From a beta proteobacterium L13 (GTDB taxonomy: Bacteria; Pseudomonadota; Gammaproteobacteria; Burkholderiales; Chromobacteriaceae), in assembly GCA_000335715.1 (NCBI GenBank), contig AMYZ01000009.1:62001-126000 (forward strand): a DNA stretch of 64,000 bases, written 5' to 3'. The notes under the pieces were generated by a model. The model worked only from the letters and a program-made list of their open reading frames with translations. It did no database searches and had not been told where the DNA came from. The position numbers were made by a program, and so were the translations under genes. Shown here in pieces: positions 1 to 10,203 of this stretch (within the stretch, counting starts at the first letter, position 1; each line of letters opens with the position of its first letter).

Positions 1-52
1 CCATGCTGCTGGCTGCCAGGCAGCCCAGCAGGGCAAAGGTTCTGAGCATCAT
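1..52 (-). CDS. N-terminus of an exported protein or lipoprotein (partial)
   Basis: Reading leftward from an ATG at 52, the first 17 codons give M-M-L-R-T-F-A-L-L-G-C-L-A-A-S-S-M, a short basic start followed by a hydrophobic core typical of a signal peptide. The L-L-G-C at residues 8-11 resembles a lipobox, so a lipoprotein is possible, but the Cys comes early and an ordinary Sec signal is equally likely. A GGAG sits about eight bases before this ATG; another ATG at 56 is in a different frame. The gene runs off the left edge and is divergent from uvrB. No function can be assigned. Confidence 0.45.
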   Translation of the reverse strand, partial: MMLRTFALLGCLAASSM

Positions 53-56
53 TCAT

Positions 57-290
57 GACTCCGATGCAATGTTCATGCGGCAGGTAAGACGCTGGCAGGG
101 CTGTATCACACCCGGTGATGCGCAAATGCGCCGTGTCTTGGCACGGCCTGTCAGGCTTACCCTGTTATTGGTTTATCGAGCACTTTTATTTTAAATTGAT
201 TCCTTTGCTTTGTCCGGCATTACTTTTAGTGAAAACACAGCAGTTATGCGTTAGATGCCGGCATGAAGCGTGACAAATGAGTGAAATTCC
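57..290. other. Divergent intergenic region, no gene seen
   Basis: This 234-base gap separates the leftward exported-protein start from rightward uvrB and must hold both promoters. It is AT-richer than its surroundings around 170-230. I looked for a LexA-type CTGT-N8-ACAG box ahead of uvrB and did not see one. No convincing small gene is present. Confidence 0.4.
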
Positions 291-2306
291 ATGGTAGTCA
301 GCTATCCAGGCAGTGCTTTCAAGCTCCACCAGCCCTTTGCCCCGGCGGGCGATCAGCCAGCGGCGATTGCCAGCCTGGTGGAAGGCCTGTCCGACGGGCT
401 GAGCTACCAGACCTTGCTGGGGGTGACCGGTTCGGGCAAAACCTACACCATGGCCAATGTGATTGCGCAAACCGGGCGGCCAGCCATCATCATGGCGCAC
501 AACAAAACGCTGGCGGCGCAGCTATACAGCGAGATGCGCGAGTTTTTCCCCGAAAATGCGGTGGAGTACTTCGTGTCTTACTACGACTACTACCAGCCCG
601 AAGCCTACGTGCCCAGCCGCGACCTGTTCATCGAGAAAGACTCCAGCATCAACGAGCACATCGAGCAGATGCGGCTGTCGGCCACCAAGAGCATTCTGGA
701 GCGGCCGGATTGCGTGATCGTGGCCACCGTATCGGCCATTTACGGTATTGGCGACCCGTCCGACTACCACCAGATGATTCTGCACCTGAAAGAAGGCGAA
801 ACCACGCCGCAGAAGGATATCGTCAGCCGCCTGGTGGCCATGCAGTACGACCGTAACGACACCGACTTTGCGCGCGGCACCTTCCGCGTGCGCGGCGACG
901 TGATCGACGTGTTCCCGGCGGAAAGCAACGACACCGCGCTGCGCATCAGCCTGTTCGACGACGAAGTGGAAACGCTCACGCTGTTCGACCCGCTCACCGG
1001 CACCACCAAACAACGGGTTGGCCGCTTTACCGTGTTTCCGTCCAGCCACTACGTGACGCCGCGCGATACCGTGCTGCGCGCCTGCGAAAAAATCAAGCTG
1101 GAGCTGGCCGACCGCGTAGCGTGGTACTTGAAAGAGGGCAAGCTGGTCGAAGCGCAGCGCATCGAGCAGCGCACGCGCTTTGACCTGGAAATGCTGTACG
1201 AAATGGGCTTCTGCAAGGGCATCGAAAACTACTCGCGCCACTTTTCCGGCCGCGAGCCCGGTGGCGCGCCGCCGACGCTGATCGACTATCTGCCCAAGAA
1301 CGCGCTGATGTTTATCGACGAAAGCCACGTCACCGTGCCGCAGGTGGGCGCCATGTACAAAGGCGACGCGGCGCGCAAGCAAAACCTGGTGGATTACGGC
1401 TTCCGCTTGCCGTCGGCGGTGGACAACCGCCCGCTGAAGTTTCACGAATTCGAACAGCTGATGCCGCAAACCATTTTTGTGTCGGCCACGCCGGCCGATT
1501 ACGAAAAAGAACACGCCGGCCAGGTAGTGGAGCAGGTGGTGCGGCCAACCGGCCTGGTAGACCCGGTGATTGAAATACGCCCGGTAGCCACGCAAGTGGA
1601 CGACCTGCTGTCGGAAATCCACTTGCGCATCGAGCGTGGCGAGCGCGTGCTGGTGACCACGCTGACCAAGCGCATGGCCGAGCAACTGGCCGATTACTAC
1701 ACCGAGCACGGCATCAAGGTGCGTTACCTGCATAGCGATATCGATACGGTAGAGCGGGTGGAAATCATCCGCGACCTGCGCTTGGGCATGTTCGACGTGC
1801 TGATCGGCATCAACCTGCTGCGCGAAGGCCTGGATATCCCCGAGGTGAGCCTGGTCGCCATTCTGGATGCCGACAAGGAAGGCTTCCTGCGTAGCGAGCG
1901 CAGCCTCATCCAGACCATAGGCCGCGCCGCGCGTAACCTGCACGGTAAAGCGCTGCTGTACGCAGACCGCATTACCAACAGCATGCAGCGCGCCATGGAT
2001 GAAACCGAGCGCCGTCGTAACAAGCAGGTAGCGTTCAATGCCGAGCACGGCATCGTGCCGCAAGGGGTGAACAAGAAGATCAAGGACATCATCGATGGCG
2101 TGTACCAGAACGAGCCGGTGGACAAGAAGGCACTGGCTGAAAGCGCCCGCATAGCCATGCTGGACGAAAAGGCGCTGGCCAAAGAAATCAAGCGTCTGGA
2201 AAAAGACATGATGGAAGCGGCGCGCAATCTGGAGTTCGAAAAAGCCGCCAAGCTGCGCGACGAATTGAAGGCCTTCAAGGAGAAGGCCTGGATGAACGGT
2301 TTGTAA
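291..2306 (+). CDS. uvrB: UvrABC excision nuclease subunit B
   Basis: UvrB is the damage-verifying helicase-like subunit of nucleotide excision repair; it is loaded by UvrA and recruits UvrC for incision. The 671-residue product matches the family length. Walker A (GVTGSGKT) is at residues 44-51. The aromatic [10 protein letters not shown] segment that forms the DNA-clamping beta-hairpin follows near residue 100, and the DESH box is at about 343-346. A C-terminal UVR motif (acidic/basic coiled-coil hairpin ending in [13 protein letters not shown]) binds UvrC. ATG at 291 is the first start after an in-frame break; its ribosome site is weak. It is the first gene of a rightward run with the phosphatase 38 bases downstream. 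No visible SOS box. Confidence 0.97.
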   Translation: MVVSYPGSAFKLHQPFAPAGDQPAAIASLVEGLSDGLSYQTLLGVTGSGKTYTMANVIAQTGRPAIIMAHNKTLAAQLYSEMREFFPENAVEYFVSYYDYYQPEAYVPSRDLFIEKDSSINEHIEQMRLSATKSILERPDCVIVATVSAIYGIGDPSDYHQMILHLKEGETTPQKDIVSRLVAMQYDRNDTDFARGTFRVRGDVIDVFPAESNDTALRISLFDDEVETLTLFDPLTGTTKQRVGRFTVFPSSHYVTPRDTVLRACEKIKLELADRVAWYLKEGKLVEAQRIEQRTRFDLEMLYEMGFCKGIENYSRHFSGREPGGAPPTLIDYLPKNALMFIDESHVTVPQVGAMYKGDAARKQNLVDYGFRLPSAVDNRPLKFHEFEQLMPQTIFVSATPADYEKEHAGQVVEQVVRPTGLVDPVIEIRPVATQVDDLLSEIHLRIERGERVLVTTLTKRMAEQLADYYTEHGIKVRYLHSDIDTVERVEIIRDLRLGMFDVLIGINLLREGLDIPEVSLVAILDADKEGFLRSERSLIQTIGRAARNLHGKALLYADRITNSMQRAMDETERRRNKQVAFNAEHGIVPQGVNKKIKDIIDGVYQNEPVDKKALAESARIAMLDEKALAKEIKRLEKDMMEAARNLEFEKAAKLRDELKAFKEKAWMNGL

Positions 2307-2344
2307 GCAGCCTGCCTGTCAAGGTTGGCCGCAAAAGGAAGGTC

Positions 2345-2818
2345 ATGGAGAAAAAACGCATTCTGATGGTGTGCATGGGGAATATCTGCCGCTCGCCTAC
2401 GGCGGAGGGCGTGATGCGCAGCATGTTGTTAAAGCATGGCCTGCAAGACCAGCTTGAAGTAGACTCCGCCGGCACGCATGCCTATCACATAGGCGAAGCG
2501 CCCGACTTACGCAGTACGCAAGCGGCGTTGGCGCGCGGCTATGACTTGCGCCAGCAGCGCGCGCGCCAAGTGTGTGCCGACGACTTCGAGCGCTTTGACT
2601 ACATGCTGGCGGCAGATCGCGCCAACCTGGCTAGCTTGCAGGCATTGCGCCAAAAAGGCGTGACACCGCAGTTATTGTTGTCGATATTGGGTACTGAGGC
2701 GGACGTGCCTGACCCTTATTACGGTGGGCCGCAAGGATTTGAGCAGGTGCTGGATCTGATAGAGCAGGCGTGCGAGGCGTGGTGTCTGGCGTTTTGCCGT
2801 AAGGCAGGGCCAGTGTAG
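2345..2818 (+). CDS. Low-molecular-weight protein-tyrosine phosphatase
   Basis: A 157-residue cytoplasmic phosphatase of the arsenate-reductase-like LMW-PTP fold. The P-loop C-x5-R is at C10-R16 (CMGNICRSP), and the general-acid aspartate lies in DPYYGG at about residue 123, both in the family positions. AAGGAAGG precedes the ATG. It follows uvrB by 38 bases and a copy of the GTTGGCCGC repeat lies in that gap. There is no neighbouring tyrosine kinase or exopolysaccharide gene, so a Wzb-type capsule role is not supported; the substrate is unknown. Confidence 0.93.
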   Translation: MEKKRILMVCMGNICRSPTAEGVMRSMLLKHGLQDQLEVDSAGTHAYHIGEAPDLRSTQAALARGYDLRQQRARQVCADDFERFDYMLAADRANLASLQALRQKGVTPQLLLSILGTEADVPDPYYGGPQGFEQVLDLIEQACEAWCLAFCRKAGPV

Positions 2819-2851
2819 AGTTTGTTTGCCGCACAATGACTAAGGGAAAGT

Positions 2852-3544
2852 ATGGCCCTCGATAAAAAAACAGCAGCTACCAAACCAATAGAAGTGGCCC
2901 CCAGCCATAGTGCTGACATGATTCTGCCGCGCCAGCCGGGCAAGCTCTCGCTGGGCAGGCAAACGGTGATCGTGATTGGTTCTTCTACGGGGGGGACAGA
3001 GGCGCTGCGGGTGTTGCTAACGGCTTTGCCGGCAAATATGCCGCCTATTGTCATTACCCAGCACATGCCGGAAATGTTCACCAAGTCGTTTGCCGTGCGG
3101 CTGGACGCACTGTGCAAGCTCACTGTAAAAGAAGCCGAAGACGGCGAGCGGCTGCAACCTGGCCATGTGTATATTGCCCCCGGGCATTCCCATTTGCTGG
3201 TCAAGCCGGCCAGTACCATAGGCTACGCCACCAGCCTGCACCACGGCGTGCCGGTAAACCGCCACAAGCCGTCGGTAGATGTATTGTTCCGCTCTGCGGC
3301 CAACGTAATCGGTAAAAACTGCATCGGCGTGATTCTTACCGGCATGGGGCGTGATGGTGCAGCAGGCATGGCCGAGCTGAAAGAAGCCGGTGCGCACAAT
3401 ATCGCGCAAGACGAAGCCTCTTGCGTGGTATTTGGCATGCCCAAGGAAGCTATTGCCTGTGGTGGCGTGCACGAAATATTGCCCCTGGCGGCGATTGCCG
3501 GCCGTCTGGTGGCGCTGTGCGCGGGGCGTGCGCACGCTGACTAA
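2852..3544 (+). CDS. CheB-type methylesterase/deamidase catalytic domain protein without receiver
   Basis: The 230-residue product is a stand-alone CheB C-terminal domain. The catalytic triad is visible: Ser45 in GSSTGGT, His71 in TQHMPEM, and Asp168 in [10 protein letters not shown]. CheB hydrolyses methylglutamate esters on chemoreceptors and is normally restrained by an N-terminal receiver domain. Here the first 36 residues are short and basic and no receiver is present. It sits 21 bases upstream of the flagellar activator gene and starts the motility block. It could be a constitutive chemoreceptor esterase or act on another methylated partner; the partner is not shown by the sequence. Confidence 0.88.
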   Translation: MALDKKTAATKPIEVAPSHSADMILPRQPGKLSLGRQTVIVIGSSTGGTEALRVLLTALPANMPPIVITQHMPEMFTKSFAVRLDALCKLTVKEAEDGERLQPGHVYIAPGHSHLLVKPASTIGYATSLHHGVPVNRHKPSVDVLFRSAANVIGKNCIGVILTGMGRDGAAGMAELKEAGAHNIAQDEASCVVFGMPKEAIACGGVHEILPLAAIAGRLVALCAGRAHAD

Positions 3545-3565
3545 GTTTTACGGATGTAGAAACAC

Positions 3566-4903
3566 ATGAAACGATTGCCGGTACTGGTAGTAGAAGATGA
3601 TGCAGACCTGCGCGAAGCGCTGGTGGATACGCTGGAGCTGTCAGGCTTCAGCGTGGTGGAAGCCAGCGATGGCGAAACGGCACTGGATGTATTGCGCCGC
3701 GAGCCGGTTGGCTTGGTGGTGTCCGACGCGCAGATGCAGCCCATGGATGGCTACACGCTGTTTTCCCATGTGAAAGATCGCTACCCTGGCTTGCCCTTCG
3801 TATTGATGACCGCCTATGGTGTGATCGAGCGGGCCATTGAGCTGCTGCGTGCGGGTGCCAGCCATTACCTGCTGAAGCCGTTCGAACCACAGCGCCTGAT
3901 CGATGAGGTCGAGCGTTTCTTGCTGGATGCGCCCGAGGTGGCCGCCGAGTCCATGGTGGCCGAATCGCCAGCCATGAAACAGATTGTGTCGGTAGCCAGC
4001 CGGGTGGCACCCAGCGACGCCAGTGTGCTGATTACCGGCCCCAGTGGCGCGGGCAAGGAAGTGCTGGCCCGCTTCATGCACCAGCATTCGCGCCGCAAGG
4101 ATGGCCCGTTTGTCGCCGTAAACTGCGCAGCCATACCGGACAACCTGCTGGAGTCCACCCTGTTTGGCCATGAAAAGGGCGCGTTTACCGGTGCGGCCAC
4201 CGCTTTGCCGGGCAAGTTCGAGCAGGCGCAGGGGGGGACTATTCTGCTGGATGAAGTCACCGAAATGCCCTTGCCTCTACAGGCCAAGCTGTTGCGTGTG
4301 TTGCAGGAGCGCGAGGTGGAGCGTGTCGGTGGTCTGAAAACCATCAAGCTCAATATCCGGGTGCTGGCCACCAGTAACCGTGATATCCAGGCCGAAGTGG
4401 CGGCAGGGAGATTCCGCGAGGATCTGTATTTCCGCTTGAATGTCTTCCCGCTGAATTTGCCGGGCCTGGCCGCCCGCCCGGAAGATATCCTGCCTTTGGC
4501 ACGAAAATTGCTGCGTAAACACGGTGATGCAATGGATAAGCCGCGATTGGCGCTGGGTAGTGATGCCGAGCGAGAATTGACGGCCTATAGTTGGGAAGGT
4601 AACATCCGCGAGCTGGACAATGTAATGCAACGAGCGGCAATTCTTGCCGCAGGTACGGAAGTTTCTGCCGCCGACCTGATGCTGAACGTTGGCCTGTTTG
4701 CCAAAACTGTTCCCGCGCCAGAAGCAATACAAGAGGCGCCGCAAGAAACCGATATGCGCTCGGTGGAAAAACGGCATATTCTGGATGCGCTGGCAGCAAC
4801 CGGTGGTGCAAAGAAGCTCGCGGCCGAAAGGCTGGGTATCAGTGAGCGCACCTTGCGGTACAAGCTGCAGCGCTACCGCGAAGAAGATGGAGAATCTGTC
4901 TAG
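3566..4903 (+). CDS. flrC: Sigma-54-dependent flagellar response regulator (FlrC/FleR type)
   Basis: A 445-residue NtrC-family activator with three domains. The receiver has acidic residues DD at 11-12 and phospho-acceptor Asp54. The AAA+ sigma-54 domain has Walker A GPSGAGKE at about 158-165 and the sigma-54 contact loop GAFTGA at about 205-210. A Fis-type helix-turn-helix (GISERTLRYKLQRY) closes the protein. Its position directly ahead of fliE supports the FlrC/FleR assignment, the class III activator of polar flagellar genes. Its usual partner kinase FlrB/FleS is not adjacent; a CheB-domain gene occupies that place instead. The gene symbol is by homology and context. Confidence 0.92.
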   Translation: MKRLPVLVVEDDADLREALVDTLELSGFSVVEASDGETALDVLRREPVGLVVSDAQMQPMDGYTLFSHVKDRYPGLPFVLMTAYGVIERAIELLRAGASHYLLKPFEPQRLIDEVERFLLDAPEVAAESMVAESPAMKQIVSVASRVAPSDASVLITGPSGAGKEVLARFMHQHSRRKDGPFVAVNCAAIPDNLLESTLFGHEKGAFTGAATALPGKFEQAQGGTILLDEVTEMPLPLQAKLLRVLQEREVERVGGLKTIKLNIRVLATSNRDIQAEVAAGRFREDLYFRLNVFPLNLPGLAARPEDILPLARKLLRKHGDAMDKPRLALGSDAERELTAYSWEGNIRELDNVMQRAAILAAGTEVSAADLMLNVGLFAKTVPAPEAIQEAPQETDMRSVEKRHILDALAATGGAKKLAAERLGISERTLRYKLQRYREEDGESV

Positions 4904-4931
4904 GCAGGTTCTTTAACGGGTAGAGGTCAAC

Positions 4932-5252
4932 ATGTCTACGCAAGGCATCAATCAGTTGCTGGGTGAGCTCCGGGCCATGTCTGCGCTTGCCGCAGGCAAG
5001 CAGGCACCTGCGGCCGAGGACACTCCGGAAGTTGATTTCTCCAATGTGCTGAAGTCCACGCTGGAGCAAGTCAACCAGGTGCAGCAAACATCACAAGAGC
5101 TGCAAAAGCGTTTTGAGCTGGGTGAAGAGGGGGTCGACATCCAGGATGTGATGGTAACGATGCAGAAAGCCAGTCTGAGCTTCCAGACCATGGTGCAGGC
5201 CAGGAACAAACTGGTTTCGGCTTATCAGGAAATCATGAATACGCAAGTGTAG
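4932..5252 (+). CDS. fliE: Flagellar hook-basal body protein FliE
   Basis: FliE is the small adaptor joining the MS ring/export gate to the proximal rod. The 106-residue product has the family's C-terminal signature (VMVTMQKASLSFQTMVQARNKLVSAYQEIM) and a polar N-terminal half. AGAGG precedes the ATG. It is 28 bases behind flrC and 57 bases ahead of fliF. I did not find a -24/-12 promoter in the short gap, so transcription may continue from flrC or start inside it. Confidence 0.95.
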   Translation: MSTQGINQLLGELRAMSALAAGKQAPAAEDTPEVDFSNVLKSTLEQVNQVQQTSQELQKRFELGEEGVDIQDVMVTMQKASLSFQTMVQARNKLVSAYQEIMNTQV

Positions 5253-5309
5253 CGCTGCGCTGCCCCGGTTTGGCTTGCAGCGGAAGATCAATAACGAAAC
5301 AACCACTGT

Positions 5310-7058
5310 ATGGCTGATCTGGTAGACAACGCTGCGCCTGCCTGGAAAGTGCGCCTGAATGAAGTGCTAGAGCGCTTCAAGGCCCTTCCCAACAATAAAA
5401 AAATTCTCTTCTTCACCGCTGTCGCAGCGGTGTTGTCTATTGCTATTGCCCTTTTTGCGTTCAATCGCGAACCTGCTTACAAAGTACTGTTTACCGGCTT
5501 GGCCGACCGTGATGGTGGCCAGATCACTGCATCGCTGCAGCAGATGAACGTGCCTTACCAGATCAGTGACGGCGGCGTGATTTCTGTGCCCAGCGACAAG
5601 GTCTACGACGTACGCCTCAAGCTGGCCAGCCAGGGCTTGCCCAAGGCCGGCGGTGTGGGCTTCGAGCTGATGGACAAGCAGAAATTCGGTATCAGCCAGT
5701 TTGCCGAGCAGGTGAACTACCAGCGCTCCATCGAAGGCGAATTGGCCCGCACGATTGAATCCGTAGGCGTGGTGGAAACCGCTCGAGTTCACCTGGCCAT
5801 GCCCAAGCAAAGCGTATTTGTGCGTGAGCAGCAGTTGCCTACCGCCTCGGTAATGCTGAGCATGCGTGGCGGACGTATTCTGGATGCTGGACAGATCGCC
5901 GGTATCTTGCACCTGGTTTCCAGCTCTGTGCCCAATTTGCCGGTGCGCAATGTGTCCATTGTCGATCAGGATGGCAACTTGTTGTCCAGCCTGCCTGATC
6001 TCAATAGCGCCTCTGGTCTTGATCGTCGCCAGCTTGACTACGTGCGCCAGATCGAAGCTGACTACGCCAAGCGAGTAGAAGCTATTCTGGAGCCCATCTT
6101 TGGCAAGGGCAACGCCCGCGCCCAGGTAACCGCAGCAGTAGACTTTGCCGAGGTGGAGCAGACTTCGGAAACCTATCGTCCCAACTCTACCCCCAACCCG
6201 TCCGCCACCCGCAGCCAGCAGATTGTCGAGTCGCTGGGCAAAGATGCCAGCCTGCCTTCTGGCGTACCAGGTGCTTTGACTAACCAGCCGCCGTCGGCGG
6301 CTTCTGCGCCGCTTACCTTGCCGCCAGGCGCCGCCCCGGGTACGGCGACACTGTCCGGCCTGCCCATGGGTACGGCGTCGGGTACCACGCACCGCGAAAT
6401 TACCACCAACTACGAAGTCGACAAGACCATCCAGCATACCAAGATGCCCAAGGGGAACATCAAGCGTCTGACGGCTGCCGTGGTGGTGAACTACAAAATG
6501 GTGCCGGACGCCAATGGCGAAGCCAAACCGACACCACTGACAGACAAAGAGTCCGCCCAAATCCAGAGCTTGGTACAAGAGGCCATCGGCTACAATAAAG
6601 ACCGGGGTGACTCGGTTAACGTGGTAAACGCCAGCTTTGCCGATGCCGTGCCGGTAACCACAGCGAAGGATCGTGCACTGGATTACCTCGCTGCCAATGC
6701 GGGCGAGCTGATCAAGTACGGTTTGTTTGCCCTTGCCGTGTTGTATCTGCTGTTCGGAGTGGTGCGCCCTATCATGCGCGATGTGGCCAAGCCACCTGTG
6801 CCGGATACGCCTGAGGCCGCAGAAGAAGCCGCTGCTGCAGCCGGTGGGCGTCTGCTTGCTGTGGCTGGTGAAGAGGGCGAAGAAGGTGGCCAGGCTGGTG
6901 GCGAAAGTGGTGGAGCCGGTGGTGGCGATGGTGGCGATCCGAAAGAGCAGGCTCGACGCCAGTACGAGGCCCATCTGCAAGCTGCGCGTGATCTGGTGAA
7001 AGCCGACCCGCGTATGGCAGCACAGATCATTAAAGAATGGATAACGTCAGATGAGTGA
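5310..7058 (+). CDS. fliF: Flagellar MS-ring protein FliF
   Basis: FliF forms the membrane-supramembrane ring on which the flagellum assembles. The 582-residue product has an N-terminal transmembrane helix at about 30-50, ring-building domains with GLADRDGG and the MDKQKFGISQFAEQVNYQR segment, a proline/alanine-rich loop around 310-360, a second transmembrane helix near 470, and a C-terminal FliG-binding tail. The tail is preceded by an unusual glycine/glutamate-rich linker at about 505-545. The stop codon overlaps the fliG start by eight bases, consistent with coupled translation of the two directly interacting rings. Confidence 0.97.
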   Translation: MADLVDNAAPAWKVRLNEVLERFKALPNNKKILFFTAVAAVLSIAIALFAFNREPAYKVLFTGLADRDGGQITASLQQMNVPYQISDGGVISVPSDKVYDVRLKLASQGLPKAGGVGFELMDKQKFGISQFAEQVNYQRSIEGELARTIESVGVVETARVHLAMPKQSVFVREQQLPTASVMLSMRGGRILDAGQIAGILHLVSSSVPNLPVRNVSIVDQDGNLLSSLPDLNSASGLDRRQLDYVRQIEADYAKRVEAILEPIFGKGNARAQVTAAVDFAEVEQTSETYRPNSTPNPSATRSQQIVESLGKDASLPSGVPGALTNQPPSAASAPLTLPPGAAPGTATLSGLPMGTASGTTHREITTNYEVDKTIQHTKMPKGNIKRLTAAVVVNYKMVPDANGEAKPTPLTDKESAQIQSLVQEAIGYNKDRGDSVNVVNASFADAVPVTTAKDRALDYLAANAGELIKYGLFALAVLYLLFGVVRPIMRDVAKPPVPDTPEAAEEAAAAAGGRLLAVAGEEGEEGGQAGGESGGAGGGDGGDPKEQARRQYEAHLQAARDLVKADPRMAAQIIKEWITSDE

Positions 7059-8049
7059 TGCCGGTATTCGTCGCAGCTCGGTGCTGCTGTTCAGCCTGGG
7101 CCAGGCTGAGGCCATTGAGGTATTCAAGTACCTGGGGCCCAAGGAAGTGCAAAAGCTTAGCCTTGCCATGGCCGGTTTGAGCAACCTTAGCCACGATGAA
7201 GTGGAAAAGGTCGTCGGCCAGTTCCGCGAAGAATGTGCGGCGCGTGCTAACTTTGGCGCTACCGACGAGTACCTGCGTAATGTGCTGGTAGAAGCGCTGG
7301 GCCCGGACAAAGCGGCCAACCTGCTGGACAAGATTCTGCAGGGCAATGATCACAGCGGTATCGAAAGCCTGAAGTGGATGGATCCATCATCTGCGGCAGA
7401 CCTGATTCGCAACGAGCACCCCCAGATTATCGCTACGATCATGGTGCACCTGGACCCCGATCTGTCCAGTGCCATCCTGGCGTACTTCCCCGAGCGTATG
7501 CGCAACGAGGTGCTGATCCGTACTGCCACGCTGGAAGGCGTGCAGCCACAGGCGCTGCGCGAACTGAACGATGTGCTGACCCAGCTGCTGTCCGGCTCCG
7601 ACCGCGTGAAGAAAAGCGCGGCTGGCGGTGTGGGCATGACGGCCGAGATCCTGAACTTCCTGGGCTCCAACGTCGAGGCTTCGGCGCTGTCGTACATTCG
7701 CGAGTACGACCCAGAGCTGGCGCAGCGTATCCAGGACAAGATGTTCGTATTCGACAACATTCTGGAAATCGACGATCGCTCTATCCAGACCATCCTGCGC
7801 GAAGTGCAGTCCGATTCTCTGGTGGTGGCGCTGAAAGGTACCAGCCAGGAGCTCAAGGACAAAATCTTCCGCAATATGTCGTCGCGTGCGGCCGAGATGC
7901 TGCGCGACGATCTGGAGTCCAAAGGCCCGGTCAAGCTGTCGGAAGTGGAAGCCGAGCAGAAAGAGATTCTCAAAATTGTGCGCAAGCTGGCCGACGAAGG
8001 CCAGATTGTGATTGCAAGCAAAGGTGGAGACGAAGGCCTTGTCGAGTAA
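7051..8049 (+). CDS. fliG: Flagellar motor switch protein FliG
   Basis: FliG is the rotor protein that receives torque from MotA and couples to FliF and FliM. The 332-residue length is canonical. The start MSDAGIRRSSVLLFSLG is the FliF-binding N-domain; the middle domain includes the EHPQIIA motif that meets FliM; the C-terminal domain carries the charged ridge (DDRSIQTILRE, RAAEMLRDDLES) facing the stator. The gene overlaps fliF by eight bases and the fliH start lies inside its 3' end. Confidence 0.97.
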   Translation: MSDAGIRRSSVLLFSLGQAEAIEVFKYLGPKEVQKLSLAMAGLSNLSHDEVEKVVGQFREECAARANFGATDEYLRNVLVEALGPDKAANLLDKILQGNDHSGIESLKWMDPSSAADLIRNEHPQIIATIMVHLDPDLSSAILAYFPERMRNEVLIRTATLEGVQPQALRELNDVLTQLLSGSDRVKKSAAGGVGMTAEILNFLGSNVEASALSYIREYDPELAQRIQDKMFVFDNILEIDDRSIQTILREVQSDSLVVALKGTSQELKDKIFRNMSSRAAEMLRDDLESKGPVKLSEVEAEQKEILKIVRKLADEGQIVIASKGGDEGLVE

Positions 8050-8806
8050 CAACATCATCCCGGCGGAATCGCTGGGCCAGTGGCGGTCCTGGCGTTTCGG
8101 CGAGATCGGGGCGCAACCTGCCCCGCAGCCAGAAGCCATGATTGCCGCGACTGAAGCCCCCGCAGAGGGGGTTTCTGCTTTGGAGATGCCGGTAGAAGAG
8201 GTTGTGGAAGCTACCGAAGCGGTGCCAGAAGAAGTGTTGCCACCACCGGCTTACCCGACAGCGGCTGAGCTGGAGGCTATCCATCAGGAAGCCTGGCAGG
8301 CCGGGTTTGAAGCAGGCAAGGAAGAAGGGCTGCAGCAAGGCCAGGCAGAGGGCGCGCAGCAGGCATTGGCGGATGCTGCCCAGCAATTCGAGAGCTATTG
8401 GGCGCCGCTGGCCGAGCTGCAGCAAGCCATGGAAACCCAGCTGCAGCAGCTGGGTGCAGCCTTGTCTGCCGAGGTGCTGCAGCTGGCGGTTGGTTTTGCC
8501 GAGCAGATCGTTGCCAGCAAGATTGCGCTAGACCGTAGTGCCGTGTTGCCTGTACTGCAGACGGCGCTGGATGAGCTGGGCCAGGGCCTGCTGCAGGCGC
8601 GCGTGCGCGCCCACCCGGAAGACCTGGCCGTGATACAGGCTTTTGCACAGGAGCGTTTTGCCGGGGTGAGCTGGCAGTGGGTGGCGGACGAGGCGGTGGC
8701 ACGCGGTGGCTGCGTGGTAGATACCGGCAGCGTCAAGCTGGACCTGACATTACCGCCAAGGTTGGCCGCATTGCGTCAGGCGCTGGGGTTGCCTGCGCAT
8801 GATTGA
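8039..8806 (+). CDS. fliH: Flagellar assembly protein FliH
   Basis: FliH is the regulator and peripheral stalk of the FliI export ATPase. The protein has a negatively charged, glutamate/proline-rich N-terminal part, then a helical region with AxxxG-like spacing ([23 protein letters not shown]) typical of FliH, then the globular C-domain. No ATG is available. I prefer TTG at 8039, which has GGTGGAG about ten bases upstream and gives a start of the form [11 protein letters not shown]; an upstream in-frame TTG at 8012 would add nine residues. The gene therefore overlaps fliG by 11 bases (38 with the longer start) and fliI by eight. Confidence 0.88.
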   Translation: MSSNNIIPAESLGQWRSWRFGEIGAQPAPQPEAMIAATEAPAEGVSALEMPVEEVVEATEAVPEEVLPPPAYPTAAELEAIHQEAWQAGFEAGKEEGLQQGQAEGAQQALADAAQQFESYWAPLAELQQAMETQLQQLGAALSAEVLQLAVGFAEQIVASKIALDRSAVLPVLQTALDELGQGLLQARVRAHPEDLAVIQAFAQERFAGVSWQWVADEAVARGGCVVDTGSVKLDLTLPPRLAALRQALGLPAHD

Positions 8807-10193
8807 CTTGCTGCAAAGCCAGCGTAGTTACCTGGCGGCTTGCCAGCAAGCCATCGCCAATACACCGGCCTGGTTGCCAGAGGGGCAGCTTACCCGTGTT
8901 ACCGGCCTGGTAATGGAGGCGGTTGGTCTGCGTTTGCCGGTGGGGAGTGCGTGTGAAGTACATATTGCACAAGGCCATATGGTAGAAGCAGAGGTGGTCG
9001 GCTTTGCCGGTGATAAACTGTTTCTGATGCCGGTAGCCAATATTCAGGGCTTGTTGCCGGGCACACCGGTGCGGCCGTCGCGCAGCATTCAGCCGCCTGC
9101 CTATGGGCAGCAACAGGTTACCGCCGAGGTGAATGGCCCGCTGGGCCGCCAGGTGCCGGTAGGGTTAAGCCTGCTGGGCCGTGTGCTGGACTCCCTGGGC
9201 CGCCCGCTGGACGGCAAAGGGCAGATTTTCCCCGAGGCCTACTTCCCCCTGTACAGCCAGCCCTTGAACCCCTTGCAACGTACGCCGGTGCGCCACGTGC
9301 TGGACGTCGGCGTGAAGGCCATCAACGGCCTGCTGACGGTTGGCCGCGGCCAACGTCTGGGCCTGTTTGCCGGCTCGGGCGTGGGTAAGTCGGTACTGCT
9401 GGGTATGATGGCACGCTATACCCGTGCCGATGTCGTCGTGGTGGGCTTGATCGGCGAGCGGGGGCGCGAGGTGAAGGACTTCATCGAGCACATCCTGGGC
9501 GAAGAAGGTCTGGCGCGCTCGGTGGTAGTGGCAGCCCCTGCCGACATGCCGCCGCTGATGCGCCTGCATGGCGCCGCCTATGCTACCGCGCTGGCCGAGT
9601 ACTACCGTGCGCAGGGGCTGGATGTGCTGCTGTTGATGGATTCGGTTACCCGCTACGCCATGGCCCAGCGCGAAATTGCCTTGGCCATTGGCGAGCCGCC
9701 GGTGAGCAAGGGCTACCCGCCGTCGGTATTTGCCAAGCTGCCGCAGCTGATCGAGCGCGCCGGTAATGGCGAGGCCGGTGGCGGCTCCATTACGGCTTTC
9801 TACACCGTGCTGTCCGAGGGTGACGATCAGCAAGACCCCATTGCCGACTCGGCGCGTGCCATTCTGGATGGCCACTTTGTGCTATCGCGCGAGTTGGCCG
9901 AGTCGGGTCACTACCCGGCCATCGATATCGAGCAGTCCATCTCGCGCGTGATGGTGGATGTGGTGCCGCGCGAGCATATGGACAGTGCCCGCCGCTTCAA
10001 GCAGCTGTTCTCCCGCTACCAGCGCAGCCGTGACTTGATCAGCGTCGGTGCCTATGTGCCCGGCTCGGACCCGATGCTGGATGAAGCCATTCGCTTGCAT
10101 ACCCGGCTCACCGGCTTTCTGACCCAGGCGCAGCATGAAAACGTGGATGCCGGCATGACCACGCTGTTGCTGAACGACGTGCTGGCTGGCTAA
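8799..10193 (+). CDS. fliI: Flagellum-specific export ATPase FliI
   Basis: FliI is the F1-beta-like ATPase that energises unfolding and delivery of export substrates. The 464-residue protein contains the P-loop [11 protein letters not shown], the conserved [13 protein letters not shown] segment, the Walker B region [17 protein letters not shown] and the arginine-bearing [18 protein letters not shown] stretch. Length and order agree with the family. It overlaps fliH by eight bases. A palindromic pair of the GTTGGCCGC repeat (9335-9357) lies within the coding sequence just before the P-loop. Confidence 0.97.
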   Translation: MIDLLQSQRSYLAACQQAIANTPAWLPEGQLTRVTGLVMEAVGLRLPVGSACEVHIAQGHMVEAEVVGFAGDKLFLMPVANIQGLLPGTPVRPSRSIQPPAYGQQQVTAEVNGPLGRQVPVGLSLLGRVLDSLGRPLDGKGQIFPEAYFPLYSQPLNPLQRTPVRHVLDVGVKAINGLLTVGRGQRLGLFAGSGVGKSVLLGMMARYTRADVVVVGLIGERGREVKDFIEHILGEEGLARSVVVAAPADMPPLMRLHGAAYATALAEYYRAQGLDVLLLMDSVTRYAMAQREIALAIGEPPVSKGYPPSVFAKLPQLIERAGNGEAGGGSITAFYTVLSEGDDQQDPIADSARAILDGHFVLSRELAESGHYPAIDIEQSISRVMVDVVPREHMDSARRFKQLFSRYQRSRDLISVGAYVPGSDPMLDEAIRLHTRLTGFLTQAQHENVDAGMTTLLLNDVLAG

Positions 10194-10203
10194 GGGCTGA
10201 GTC

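Noticed and set aside
195-290. LexA box ahead of uvrB
   Set aside because: No CTGT-N8-ACAG pattern found in the upstream region.
522-2063. Long open frame antisense to uvrB
   Set aside because: Open only because of high-GC third positions of uvrB; low-complexity translation and no start context. Same reasoning for 5367-6980, 51270-53348 and 58379-59677.
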